64,000 nucleotides of DNA from Pontibacter mucosus (GTDB taxonomy: Bacteria > Bacteroidota > Bacteroidia > Cytophagales > Hymenobacteraceae), in contig NZ_QBKI01000001.1 of NCBI RefSeq assembly GCF_003054055.1, positions 434,001 through 498,000 of the forward strand. Reading direction: 5' to 3'. Each line of letters opens with the position of its first letter. Position 1 is the first letter of the stretch. Below, in pieces: positions 31,476 to 40,016 of this stretch. The translations under genes were made by a program, and so were the position numbers. The notes under the pieces were generated by a model. The model saw only the letters and a program-made list of their open reading frames with translations. It ran no database searches and was not told the origin of the DNA.

Positions 31476-33851
31476 TTATTTATTCATGTTGCTGAAATCG
31501 AACGGAATCCGCACGCGCAACAGCAGCATCCGGCCCAGTTCATCGGCGTAGTAACGCTGCTTGTTCAGGTAGTCGCGGTAAGCGGTGTTGAGCAGGTTGT
31601 TGCCGGTGATGCCCACCTCTATCGGCTGCTTGCCAAAGTGGATGGTGGTGCCTGCCTCCGCCTGCAGCAGGAAGTACCCATCCGGGGCCGGAGCAAAATC
31701 CTGCTCCGTTTTTTCGGGGGTGCGCCGCTGCTTCGCCACATACACGCCTCCCACCGACAGGTAGGTATCCGTCAACTTGCCGCCATTGCCAGAGGAAAAT
31801 TCGTAGCGCAGGCTGTTGTCGAAACGGTTGGCCGGCATGTAGATCAGGTAGTCATCGGTATCGAGGTTACGTGCATACAGCAACGAGGTTTTCGACTCCA
31901 GCAACAGCCCCGTCGCCAGCCTGTAATCCCAGCTCAGGTCTATGCCCGAAAGCGTGGCGTTGGCCTGCGTATACTCAAACGCCGGGAAGGCTCCGCGAAT
32001 AGTCAGCACCGGCTCCGGCAGCGGCCTCAGGTAAATATAATCACGGATGTAGTTGTGGTACAGGCTCAGCGTTCCGTTCAGGCGCGGGTTGCTAAAGTAG
32101 TCCACCGAAAACTCCAGGTTATAGGCCTGCTCCGACTTCAGGTTCGGGTTGCCGCTCTCGTAGGCGGCCGCGCTGTGGTGCACTCCCTCGCTAAACAGCT
32201 CGTTGGCACCCGGCGCGCGCCAGGCCGAGGTGGCACTCAGCCCGAAGGTCAGGTGGTAGCCCACGTCATACATCGCGGCCAGCGTGCCGGAGAGGTTGCT
32301 GAACTCATACTCGGGCTTAATCAGCTCGCGGTTATTCTCCAGCTTTTTCACCAGCAGGTGCTTGTAGTCGTAGCGCAGGCCTGCCTCCAGCTGCAGGCGA
32401 TTTTTCCGCCAGGTTTCAGTGGCGAAGATGCCCGCCGTGGTGCCGGTAAAGTATGGCAGGAAATCGCTATAGCGGTAGGTGTTTTTCTGGTAGATCGTGC
32501 TGATGCCCACCAGGCCTGTCAGGTTGCCCAGCGGTTTGTGCTCAAACGTAGCCTCGGCAGTATGGGTGTTGAGCGTGAGCTCCAGGGTTGGGGCCTGGCT
32601 TACGCGCCGGCGCATGTCATACTCCTGGCGCAGGTTGCGCTGCCAGCCGTACACAAACTCCAGCTTGCCCGCCTCGCCCAGCTGCCAAAAACCCTTGGCC
32701 TTAAACAGGTCGTGCTGCACGTCCTGGTACGGGCGGTCGATGGCATACGTGAACCCGGCGTTGTCGGCGTTGCTGGGCCTGCCGCGCTCGATGGCATACA
32801 TCAGGTCCTGCACACTGCCAATGTGCGACTCGCGCAGCACACCCAGCTCCGTGCTGAAGCGACTGTAGAACAGCTCTGCGCCATACTTCTCCTTGTTATA
32901 TCCCAGCGCCGCCGAGAAATTCTGCTCCCGCAGGCCGGTGTTTTCCAGGTAATAGTCCGGCGTTTTGGCGTTACCGGCCTTGCGCAGCGTGCCTTGCAGG
33001 CGCCAGCTCAGCGGCGGCAGCTTCTCAAAGTTGCCCTCCACGGTGGCCGAAGTAGCCATCTGGCGGTTGTTGGTGCTGCCCAGCAAGTATAAATCGCCGC
33101 GCACACCGGGTGAGGTGGGCAAAGCCTTGGGCTCTACCAGCACCACCCCGCCAATCGCATCGGCCCCGTAGCGTACCCCGGCCGCCCCCTTAATCACCTT
33201 CATCTCTGAGGCAATAAAGGGGTCTATCTCCGGCGCGTGCTCAGCTCCCCACTGCTGCCCCTCCTGGCGCACGCCGTTGTTGAGCAGCAGCACGCGGTTG
33301 CTGTGCAGGCCATGGATAACCGGCTTGGAAATGGTGGGCCCGGTCTGCAGCGTGGTTACGCCGGCAATGCCTTTCAGCGTCTCGGCCAGCGCCAGGCCGC
33401 GCGTTTGCTCCAGCTCGCGGCCGCTTATACTTTGCTGGGTCTGGGCCTGCTCGCGCAGGTGCTCCCCGGTCACCTCCACGGTGCGCAGCTGGCGTGGGCT
33501 GGCGTGCAGCTGCAGGTCGCGGGTAGCCGAAGCAGTAAGCCTGACGGCAAACTGCTCCTCCTCGTAGCCCAGATACTTTACCTGCAGCGTATAGGCGCCA
33601 CGGCATATCTGGTGGAAATGGTAGTTGCCGTACGCATCAGACATGGTGGCACGATCCAGCTCCGGCAAGTAAATGGTAGCCCCAATAAGCGGCTCGCGCG
33701 TGTCATGGTCCAGCACCTTGCCCGAAATGGTCAGGCCGCAGTCCTGCTCGGCGTCCTCGGCTACCGGTCCGGGCAGCGATTGGGCCCGTAATGCCGGCGC
33801 CTGCAACGCCAACAAAGCCAGCGCAATAAATATGGTTTTCGTCTTCAGCAC
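31476..33851 (-). CDS. TonB-dependent outer membrane receptor with carboxypeptidase-like domain
   Basis: 791 aa from a GTG at 33851, which gives a signal peptide ending near ALRAQS; longer readings starting at 34016 have no signal. N-terminal regulatory-like domain at about residues 40-115 (GKVLDHDTREPLIGATIYLP), plug domain about 130-240 (RVLLLNNGVRQEGQQW and VIKGAAGVRYGADAIGGVV), then a beta-barrel to the end with the aromatic C-terminal strand. Type: single receptor without SusD. Immediately upstream is the His-rich exported protein (34047-34370) and downstream is a lipoprotein, so a metal or metal-chelate substrate is likely, not proven. Confidence 0.9.
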   Translation of the reverse strand: MLKTKTIFIALALLALQAPALRAQSLPGPVAEDAEQDCGLTISGKVLDHDTREPLIGATIYLPELDRATMSDAYGNYHFHQICRGAYTLQVKYLGYEEEQFAVRLTASATRDLQLHASPRQLRTVEVTGEHLREQAQTQQSISGRELEQTRGLALAETLKGIAGVTTLQTGPTISKPVIHGLHSNRVLLLNNGVRQEGQQWGAEHAPEIDPFIASEMKVIKGAAGVRYGADAIGGVVLVEPKALPTSPGVRGDLYLLGSTNNRQMATSATVEGNFEKLPPLSWRLQGTLRKAGNAKTPDYYLENTGLREQNFSAALGYNKEKYGAELFYSRFSTELGVLRESHIGSVQDLMYAIERGRPSNADNAGFTYAIDRPYQDVQHDLFKAKGFWQLGEAGKLEFVYGWQRNLRQEYDMRRRVSQAPTLELTLNTHTAEATFEHKPLGNLTGLVGISTIYQKNTYRYSDFLPYFTGTTAGIFATETWRKNRLQLEAGLRYDYKHLLVKKLENNRELIKPEYEFSNLSGTLAAMYDVGYHLTFGLSATSAWRAPGANELFSEGVHHSAAAYESGNPNLKSEQAYNLEFSVDYFSNPRLNGTLSLYHNYIRDYIYLRPLPEPVLTIRGAFPAFEYTQANATLSGIDLSWDYRLATGLLLESKTSLLYARNLDTDDYLIYMPANRFDNSLRYEFSSGNGGKLTDTYLSVGGVYVAKQRRTPEKTEQDFAPAPDGYFLLQAEAGTTIHFGKQPIEVGITGNNLLNTAYRDYLNKQRYYADELGRMLLLRVRIPFDFSNMNK

Positions 33852-34046
33852 GTCTTCTAATTTCAGCAATAATAAATGGGAGGCTACACCAAAGTATAAC
33901 CTATAGCAGATTGGCCCTGCTGCGGCAGCCGCTACGCCAATGGCAGAAGCGGGCCTGTGAGGGCTCGTAAAAATATGTTTGGGAGGGTAAGCACGTGCCG
34001 CGGCCATACCTGGCAAAGTATAGACGGAGCGTGCGGGTTGCTGAAA

Positions 34047-34370
34047 TCAGGCTACGGGAGGTCCCCGGAGATAGTATGGGATGGAGGTGCTGCCCTGCCA
34101 GGCACACGAATAAGAGCCGGCATAAACAGTGGTATGGGTAAAGGTGGTAAAGCTAAGGGTAAGCGTTTCGCCCTGGTACGGTGAGTTGAACACGTCCTCC
34201 ACCGGGCAGTGCTTGTGTTTCATGCCTACCTGCGCCTCATGGGTGTCGCAGTGGTCGGCGTGCACCGTGTGCGTGTGCGGGTGCAGCTCCTGAATCAGCT
34301 CATCAGGCACCATGGCCCTGCTGAAGAGCAGGAGCAGCGCGAGGGCGATATGTTGGAGATAACGGTGCAC
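34047..34370 (-). CDS. His-rich small exported protein
   Basis: 107 aa from a GTG start. Hydrophobic helix at residues 8-18, then about nine His within residues 30-54 (HPHTHTVHADH, MKHKHC) and Cys at about 41, 55 and 89, so it should bind Zn, Cu or Ni. It ends with the Pro/Gly-rich YYLRGPPVA, a tail seen in small proteins adjacent to TonB receptors in related bacteria. It is transcribed toward the receptor, 195 bp apart. Function by inference: metal chaperone or capture. A dyad at 34405-34419 precedes its promoter. Confidence 0.7.
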   Translation of the reverse strand: MHRYLQHIALALLLLFSRAMVPDELIQELHPHTHTVHADHCDTHEAQVGMKHKHCPVEDVFNSPYQGETLTLSFTTFTHTTVYAGSYSCAWQGSTSIPYYLRGPPVA

Positions 34371-34389
34371 GTCGGCGTTGAAACAAAAA

Positions 34390-34419
34390 CAAAGATATAC
34401 TATTTTCTACAATGTTGCA
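34390..34419 (-). promoter_or_regulatory. Promoter box and dyad upstream of the His-rich gene
   Basis: On the minus strand TATCTTTG (34390-34397) matches TAnnTTTG. About 8 bp upstream TGCAACA-t-TGTAGAA (34405-34419) is an imperfect dyad (5 of 7 arm positions match) overlapping where the -33 box should be; no TTTG is visible there. It could be a metalloregulator site. Weak evidence. Confidence 0.35.
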
Positions 34420-34426
34420 TTTAGCA

Positions 34427-34826
34427 TCGTTCCATGTTTATACTTTTCCTGTACGCACAAGTATAAATTGGGGTGCTGCTGCGGGTGGTTAGATAGGTTT
34501 CAGGTCAAAAGGTTTAGTCGGGCAAGTATAAAACTTAAGTTGCGATTAATCCACCCCTACCCCCTCCGAGGAGGGGAATTAAAGTACACTTGTAGAAATT
34601 CCCCTCCATGGAGGGGCGGGGGTGGGTTTACACTTTCACCAAAGTAGTGAACTGCAAACTGAGTTATAAATTAGCCCCGGAAGTATAAAAGTCTGCCGCA
34701 GCGGTAGTTTTTTCCGCCGCACCCTGCCATCCTGTCACGCTGGCGCCCTCTGGAACAGGTTTTGAAAGTATGGCCTGAAGTATAGTATCCGCAAAAGATC
34801 AACCTTAACCATATAAAGTATAGACA
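34427..34826. other. Repeat-containing gap upstream of htpG
   Basis: 400 bp with no gene. The main feature is a long GC-rich inverted repeat at 34549-34629. Several AGTATA words occur here (34461, 34525, 34682, 34776, 34817). No convincing promoter for htpG was found. Confidence 0.5.
34549..34629. repeat. Long GC-rich inverted repeat
   Basis: Left arm CCACCCCTACCCCCTCCGAG followed by GAGGGGAATT; right arm AATTCCCCTCC, then ATGGAGGGGCGGGGGTGG. About 26 of 30 positions pair, with a 15-nt loop. Same family as 5263, 19129 and 37926. Confidence 0.75.
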
Positions 34827-36647
34827 ATGGAAGAAAGAGGTAATATCTCCATCCACACCGAGAATATTTTCCCGATCATCAAGAAGTTCCTGTACTCCGA
34901 CCACGAGATTTTCCTGCGCGAGCTGGTGAGCAATGCCGTGGACGCCACGCAGAAGATCAAGCGCCTGTCCTCCATTGGCGAGTATAAAGGCGAGCTGGGC
35001 GAGCTGAAGGTGAAAGTGGCCGTGAACAAGGACGCCAAAACCATCACCATCTCCGACAACGGCCTGGGCATGACAGCCGAGGAGATTAAGAAGTACATCA
35101 ACCAGATCGCGTTTTCGGGTGCCACCGAGTTTGTGGAGCGCTACAAGGACGCCTCTGCCGACAAGGATCAGATCATCGGTCAGTTTGGCCTGGGCTTCTA
35201 CTCGGCGTTTATGGTAGCCGAGCGCGTGGAGATCATTACGAAATCGTATCAGGAGGGCGCTGAACCTGCCCGCTGGGAGTGCGACGGCAGCACCGAGTTT
35301 TCGATTACGACGGCTGAGCGTGCCGAGCGCGGTACGGACGTGATCCTGCACATCGCGCAGGACTCGGAGGAGTTCCTGGAAACAGCCCGCATCCGCACCA
35401 TCCTGGACAAATACTGCAAGTTCCTGCCTGTGCCGGTAGAGTTTGAGGGGGAGACCATCAACAACCCGAGCCCGATCTGGACCAAGCAGCCATCGGAGCT
35501 GAAGGACGAGGACTACAAGGAGTTTTACAAGGAGCTGTACCCCTTCTCAGAGCCGCCGCTGTTCTGGATTCACCTCAACGTGGACTATCCGTTCAACCTG
35601 ACCGGTATTTTATACTTCCCGAAGGTGAAGAACGAGTTTGAGATCCAGCGCAACAAAATCCAGCTCTACTCGCGCCAGGTGTTTATTACCGATGAGGTGA
35701 AGGACGTGGTGCCGGAGTTCCTGATGCTGCTGCACGGCGTGATCGACTCGCCGGACATTCCGCTTAACGTAAGCCGCTCTTTCCTGCAGGCCGACTCCAG
35801 CGTGAAAAAGATCAACACCTATATTACCAAGAAGGTGGCCGACAAGCTGGCAGAGATTTTCCGCAAGGACCGCGAGACATTTGAGAAGAACTGGGACGAC
35901 ATCAGCGTGTTTGTGAAGTATGGCATGCTGAGCGATGACAAGTTCTATGAGAAGGCGAAGGATTTTGTGCTGCTGCAGAATACGGAAGGCAAATACCATA
36001 CGTTAGAAGAGTATAAAAACCTGGTGCAGGCCAACCAGACAAACAAGAGCGAGCAGCTGGTGCTTCTGTACACGACCGACGCCGACAAGCAGCATGCCTT
36101 TGTGGAGGCGGCCCAGAACCGCGGCTACGACGTGCTCAAGTTAGACTCCATCATCGACAGCCATTTTATTGGCCTGCTGGAGCAGAAGCTGGAGAAAACC
36201 ACCCTCAAGCGCGTAGACTCCGAGACAATCGACAAGCTTATCGAGAAGGACGAGGCGAAGGAGAGCGTGCTGAGCGAGGGCGAGAAAGAGGAGCTGAAGA
36301 AAGTATACGAGGAGGCCATCAACAATAAAAACATGACCGTGGACGTGGCCCCGCTTGCCCCGGACGACGCGCCGGTGGTGATTACGCTGCCCGAGTTTAT
36401 GCGCCGCATGAAGGACATGAACCGCGCCGGTGGCGGCGGCATGATGTTTATGGGCGAGATGCCGGACATGTATAACGTGACCATCAACGCCAACCACCCG
36501 CTGAACCAGCGCGTGCTGAAGGCCGAGGAGAAAGGGCAGCTGGCGCGTCAGGCGTTTGATCTGGCCCTGCTGTCGCAGAACATGCTATCGGGTGCGGCCC
36601 TTACCACCTTCGTGAAGCGCAGCTTTGAGCTGATGACCAAAGCGTAA
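34827..36647 (+). CDS. htpG: Chaperone HtpG (bacterial Hsp90)
   Basis: 606 aa, ATG start. N-terminal GHKL ATPase: FLRELVSNAVDATQKIK at about residues 31-47, ISDNGLGMT at about 76-84, and GQFGLGFYSAF near 116-126. Middle domain holds VDYPFNLTGILYFPK and the later LNVSRSFLQADSSVKKI; the C-terminal dimerisation region ends at MTKA. The long charged linker of eukaryotic Hsp90 is absent, as in all bacterial HtpG. ATP-driven chaperone of the cytosol. It lies alone after a repeat-filled gap and ends at a terminator. Confidence 0.97.
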   Translation: MEERGNISIHTENIFPIIKKFLYSDHEIFLRELVSNAVDATQKIKRLSSIGEYKGELGELKVKVAVNKDAKTITISDNGLGMTAEEIKKYINQIAFSGATEFVERYKDASADKDQIIGQFGLGFYSAFMVAERVEIITKSYQEGAEPARWECDGSTEFSITTAERAERGTDVILHIAQDSEEFLETARIRTILDKYCKFLPVPVEFEGETINNPSPIWTKQPSELKDEDYKEFYKELYPFSEPPLFWIHLNVDYPFNLTGILYFPKVKNEFEIQRNKIQLYSRQVFITDEVKDVVPEFLMLLHGVIDSPDIPLNVSRSFLQADSSVKKINTYITKKVADKLAEIFRKDRETFEKNWDDISVFVKYGMLSDDKFYEKAKDFVLLQNTEGKYHTLEEYKNLVQANQTNKSEQLVLLYTTDADKQHAFVEAAQNRGYDVLKLDSIIDSHFIGLLEQKLEKTTLKRVDSETIDKLIEKDEAKESVLSEGEKEELKKVYEEAINNKNMTVDVAPLAPDDAPVVITLPEFMRRMKDMNRAGGGGMMFMGEMPDMYNVTINANHPLNQRVLKAEEKGQLARQAFDLALLSQNMLSGAALTTFVKRSFELMTKA

Positions 36648-36674
36648 TACCCTTATTTTAAATACCTAACAGCT

Positions 36675-36714
36675 AAGGCAGTGTCCGTTTGGGCGCTGCC
36701 TTTTTTGCTTTTTG
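36675..36714 (+). terminator. Terminator of htpG
   Basis: 12-bp stem (36675-36686 with 36691-36702) including two G-T pairs, loop gttt, followed by TTTTGCTTTTT. Confidence 0.8.
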
Positions 36715-36872
36715 CTCCTGCTAAAGTATAAATGAAACTTACCCGGCGCGGGCACAGTTATAGGGGCCTGGTTGCCTGTTGGTGCGTATACTTATAATGT
36801 GCATCTTTACGTTGGGATAGTTGTTGATTGTTAATTGATTTCGGTAGATAATCAGGTGCAGCTAATTCGGCT

Positions 36873-37826
36873 GTGCATTCACTCATTCAAAAGTCACTCA
36901 TTCAAAATTTGAAAAGCGCGGTTTATACTTTGTGGATAGGGATTTTACTGTTGAGCCTGGGCAGCTGCGGCCAGCCCAAGTGGAACAGTGACTATAACCT
37001 GAACATGGCCCGCCTGAAGGACGGCGACAAGGCAAAAACCGACGCCCTGGCCGCCGCCGACACCACCAAGCCCACCATCGAGACGAAAAACCCGCTGGAG
37101 GAGGAGATAGAGGAGAAAAAAAAGAAGCGCAAGGCCAAGCACAGCAAGCGCGAGTTTCTGGGCTACAAGATAAAGCGCGGGTTCACGAAAAGCGGCGGCA
37201 GCTACCGCGAGACCATCGAAACCTTCGGCTACCTGCCTGTGTACGAGGCACCGGATCGCTACGCCCCCTACAAGTATTACTACGATACCAAGAACCGCAA
37301 ACTGGCCCGTTCTGCCGCTGTTCAGGAGGACACCGACCGCTACAAGGTGCTGCACGGCCCTTACAAGAAAACCCTGGACGGCGAGGTAGTGGAGGAAGGT
37401 TATTTTTACGTGGGTACCAAGCACCTGCGCTGGGAGAAGTACCGCAACAACGAAGACCACACCCTAGTGGGCAAGGAGCACTATGAAAAAGGCTTCCTGC
37501 GCGACGCGGTGGTAACTTATTACGGCGACACCAAAAAGATAAAAGAGGTAATTCCCTACGAGTACGGACAGGTGCAGGGGCCTTATTACCGGTTCTACGA
37601 GAATGGGCAGCTGGAGTGGAGCGGGCAGTATGAGAAAGGCCGCAAAGTAGGTGTCTGGATCAACTACTACGACTTCCGGAACCGCCGCCGGTACGAGTAC
37701 CAATATCCTAAAACTGCCTACGACGCTCCGCACGAGCCGTACCTGCTCCGCGCCTACGACCGCCACGCCACCCCTATCTACGAGCGCGGCAAATTCGACA
37801 AACGCTCGCAGGCGAGTAGTAAGTAA
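36873..37826 (+). CDS. Lipoprotein with MORN-like (YwqK-type) repeats
   Basis: 317 aa from GTG 36873; a TTG at 36909 would give a shorter signal and cannot be excluded. Lipobox SLGSC at about residues 29-33. After a charged linker of Lys/Glu (about 60-95) a region of repeated short motifs follows: GPYKKTLDGEVVEEGYFYVG, YEKGFLRDAVVTYY and YENGQLEWSGQYEKGRKVGV, which resemble MORN or YwqK antitoxin-type repeats. The C-terminus is KFDKRSQASSK. I do not recognise a more specific family. Surface or periplasmic role is inferred from the lipoprotein signal. Confidence 0.7.
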   Translation: MHSLIQKSLIQNLKSAVYTLWIGILLLSLGSCGQPKWNSDYNLNMARLKDGDKAKTDALAAADTTKPTIETKNPLEEEIEEKKKKRKAKHSKREFLGYKIKRGFTKSGGSYRETIETFGYLPVYEAPDRYAPYKYYYDTKNRKLARSAAVQEDTDRYKVLHGPYKKTLDGEVVEEGYFYVGTKHLRWEKYRNNEDHTLVGKEHYEKGFLRDAVVTYYGDTKKIKEVIPYEYGQVQGPYYRFYENGQLEWSGQYEKGRKVGVWINYYDFRNRRRYEYQYPKTAYDAPHEPYLLRAYDRHATPIYERGKFDKRSQASSK

Positions 37827-37925
37827 GGTTTAGCCATTGCAAAGTATAGCTCTGCTCCCAGAGCGGAGGAGAGAGTTATGCTGCTGTTCCGGACTACTTC
37901 TGCGGACATCCTTGTCCGCGTTTCT

Positions 37926-37977
37926 GCAGTGCCGGGTCCAACCACCCCTGGCCCCTCCTTGTCTAAGGAGGGGAGTC
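37926..37977. repeat. GC-rich inverted repeat of the ccacccctaacccctcc family
   Basis: CCAACCACCCCTGGCCCC followed by TCCTTGTCTAAGGAGGGGA. The core CCCCTCCTT and AAGGAGGGG pair around gtct-type loop. Related to 19129 and 34549. Confidence 0.65.
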
Positions 37978-38026
37978 TGTGATTACTTTCTCTAAAGTAT
38001 AAGCTTGGTAGCTTAAGCCTTTGCGC

Positions 38027-38046
38027 GGACAGGTCGCGACCTGTCC
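38027..38046. repeat. 20-bp perfect palindrome, copy 2
   Basis: Identical to 19059-19078: GGACAGGTCGCGACCTGTCC. The flanking sequence differs, so it is the palindrome itself that is conserved. Confidence 0.8.
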
Positions 38047-38139
38047 CTACAACTTATAAACTCAGCAGACGATTACACCCCTGTAGAGCTTTGATCGGAA
38101 GCTTCGAACTCCCGTTCTTACTTGTCCTCAAGGGGACAG

Positions 38140-38545
38140 TAGTAATAGCAACGGCTATCGAACTGCTTCCCAGTTTTTCTGTGAGGCGCCTATGCGAGTT
38201 TTTCCGGTGCCGAGCGTGAGCGAGGCATTGCGACGTTAGGAGCAAAGGAAAAGCTCCCAGCGCCGAGCGGGAAAACGAGGCCTCCCGGCCTGGGAGGGCA
38301 CCAAAGCCAGAAATGCAACAGTAGCTTATGTAAGGCTGGAGGATGAACGGCAGCTAGTAAGGATAGCTCGGTTCAAGTGGAAGGAAGCGGTGGCAATGCA
38401 AGTATAGAACGGGAAGAATAAATGGAGAAGTATAAGAAGTATAGCCCAAGTACAAGTATAGCTTTTCAAGCCAGTTGGACGACAAATCCAACATCATTAA
38501 TAGCACGAGTTGCAAACTCGCGGCAGCGGTGAATGAAGGTACAAG
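38140..38545 (+). repeat. Dispersed structured intergenic repeat, copy C
   Basis: Same order of blocks as copy A: CGGCTATCGAACTGCTTCCC, GCATTGCGACGTTAGGAGCA, GAGGCCTCCCGGCCTGGGAG, GATGAACGGCAGCTAG, then TTTTCAAGCCAGTTGGA and the hairpin CGAGTT-gca-AACTCG. Where copy A has CGGGTT/AACCCG, both arms have changed together, preserving the pairing. Confidence 0.7.
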
Positions 38546-38602
38546 CGGACGCTTGCCCCAGAGAGTATAACTCGCCTTCAGAAATCCAAGCGGCATACTC
38601 CT

Positions 38603-38965
38603 TCAATGAAACGCATCCTCAATATGATGAATAACCGGCGGAGACGACAGCGTGACCGAGATAATATCAAACCGCACCTCATGCCCCCACCCCTCCTGAA
38701 GTATAAACTCCTCCGCAGCGTTTAACAGCATGGCCTCCTTCTTCACGCCAACAGCCTCCTCTGGAAACCCGTACCTATCTGTAGACCTTGTTTTCACCTC
38801 CACGAACACCAACAGGTCGCCTTGCTGCGCGATAATGTCCACCTCGGCGCGCCGGTGCCGGTAGTTCTGCCGCAGGATGATGTAGCCCTTGCCTAGCAGG
38901 TAGGCAACAGCGTGGTCCTCGCCCATGCGGCCGGTGTGGAGGTGCTTGCTTATTTGAGAAGCCAT
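38603..38965 (-). CDS. YraN/UPF0102 family endonuclease-like protein
   Basis: 120 aa. The family pattern is complete: GEDHAVAYLLGKGYIILRQNYRH, RRAEVDIIAQQGDLLVFVEVKTR and RYGFPEEAVGVKKEAMLLNAAEEF. It adopts the restriction-endonuclease fold with catalytic E..D..ExK (EVDII and VEVKTR). Role unknown though associated with DNA metabolism. It is divergently arranged with the SIS isomerase gene (gap of 54 bp). Confidence 0.92.
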   Translation of the reverse strand: MASQISKHLHTGRMGEDHAVAYLLGKGYIILRQNYRHRRAEVDIIAQQGDLLVFVEVKTRSTDRYGFPEEAVGVKKEAMLLNAAEEFILQEGWGHEVRFDIISVTLSSPPVIHHIEDAFH

Positions 38966-39019
38966 ATAAAAATTGTACTTTGCGGGCAGCTAAGGCTGCT
39001 TCGCCAACTTTAGCATCGG

Positions 39020-40015
39020 ATGAAAGAACTTATTGAAAACTTTGCCCAGCAGTTGCGCCAGGCGATGCAGGCCGGGGAAAGCGAAACCGTAAACCTCGCC
39101 GGCCCCAGGTATAGTAATGTGGTGATGGCGGGTATGGGCGGCTCAGGCATCTGCGGCAACCTGGCCAAAACCTATGTAGCTAACAAGTTAACGGTGCCTG
39201 TGCTGGTGCAGAAGTGCCATAGCCTGCCCGCCTTTGTTGGCTCCAAATCATTGGTAATCGCCACCTCCTTCTCAGGCAATACGGAAGAGACGCTGTCTAT
39301 GGTGCGGCAGGCAATGGAGGCAGAAGCGACTGTTAGCTTTGTAAGCTCTGGCGGAGAGATGCTTCGCATAGCCCAGGCTAACAACGTGCCGCACCTCACG
39401 CTGCCAGCAGATGCCGGTCCGCCCCGGGCTTGCATGGGCTTTATGCTGGTGCAGCAGTTATACTTGCTGCACTATGCCGGCCTGCTGGACGACGCCTTTA
39501 AAACAGAGCTGCGCCAAAGTATAGACCTGCTGGAAGAGCAGGCCGGAAGTATAAAAGTACAGGCCAGTGCCTTGGCCAGTTCGCTGCACGCACGGTTGCC
39601 CATACTTTACGCCGATGAGACTTTTATGCCCGTGGCGATGCGCTTTCAGCAGCAGCTGAACACAAACGCCAAGCAGCTGGCCCACGTGAACGCGTTGCCC
39701 GAGCTATGCCATAACGAGGTAGAGACCTGGCAAAACCCGTCGGAACTAAACGAGCGGCTGGCTGTTTTGTACATTAAAACAGGCTACGACCACCCGCGCA
39801 GCAGGCTCCGCATGGAGCTGGTACGGGAGGCGCTGGAGCGAAAGGGACAGCAGGTGCTGGAGGTAGAGGCCATTGGCGCTACCATGCTGGAGCAGATGTT
39901 TTATCTTGTCCACCTCTTCGACTGGGTGTCGCTGTACCTGGCCGGGCTGAATAAGGTGGACCCTGGCGACACAGAAACTATAAATCACCTGAAAAGGGAA
40001 TTATCTAAAGTATAA
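39020..40015 (+). CDS. Bifunctional phosphoglucose/phosphomannose isomerase-like SIS protein
   Basis: 331 aa. The first SIS domain contains GMGGSGICGNLAKTYV at about residues 39-54 and SFSGNTEETLSM at about 86-97; the second half with NALPELCHNEVETWQ is characteristic of the PGI/PMI type known from archaea and some bacteria. It interconverts fructose-6-phosphate with glucose-6-phosphate and mannose-6-phosphate. Short for a classical Pgi, normal for this family. The lipB start follows the stop after one base, so they are probably translated from one transcript. Confidence 0.85.
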   Translation: MKELIENFAQQLRQAMQAGESETVNLAGPRYSNVVMAGMGGSGICGNLAKTYVANKLTVPVLVQKCHSLPAFVGSKSLVIATSFSGNTEETLSMVRQAMEAEATVSFVSSGGEMLRIAQANNVPHLTLPADAGPPRACMGFMLVQQLYLLHYAGLLDDAFKTELRQSIDLLEEQAGSIKVQASALASSLHARLPILYADETFMPVAMRFQQQLNTNAKQLAHVNALPELCHNEVETWQNPSELNERLAVLYIKTGYDHPRSRLRMELVREALERKGQQVLEVEAIGATMLEQMFYLVHLFDWVSLYLAGLNKVDPGDTETINHLKRELSKV

Positions 40016-40016
40016 C

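Larger units (their letters stand above)
37827..38602. other. Large repeat-filled gap before yraN
   Basis: 776 bp holding a GC-rich hairpin (37926-37977), the 20-bp palindrome copy 2 (38027-38046) and copy C of the dispersed repeat (38140-38545). No ORF of interest. Confidence 0.6.

Noticed and set aside
31638..33092. 484-codon plus-strand open frame opposite the TonB receptor
   Set aside because: Antisense shadow; the minus-strand receptor has signal peptide, plug and barrel motifs.
31476..33851. Riboswitch (cobalamin) upstream of the TonB receptor
   Set aside because: The gene directly upstream is the His-rich protein, with only 195 bp between; no cobalamin-riboswitch-like conserved blocks were seen.
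34671..35351. 226-codon minus-strand open frame overlapping the htpG start
   Set aside because: Lies over the gap and the ATPase domain of htpG in antisense; no family pattern.
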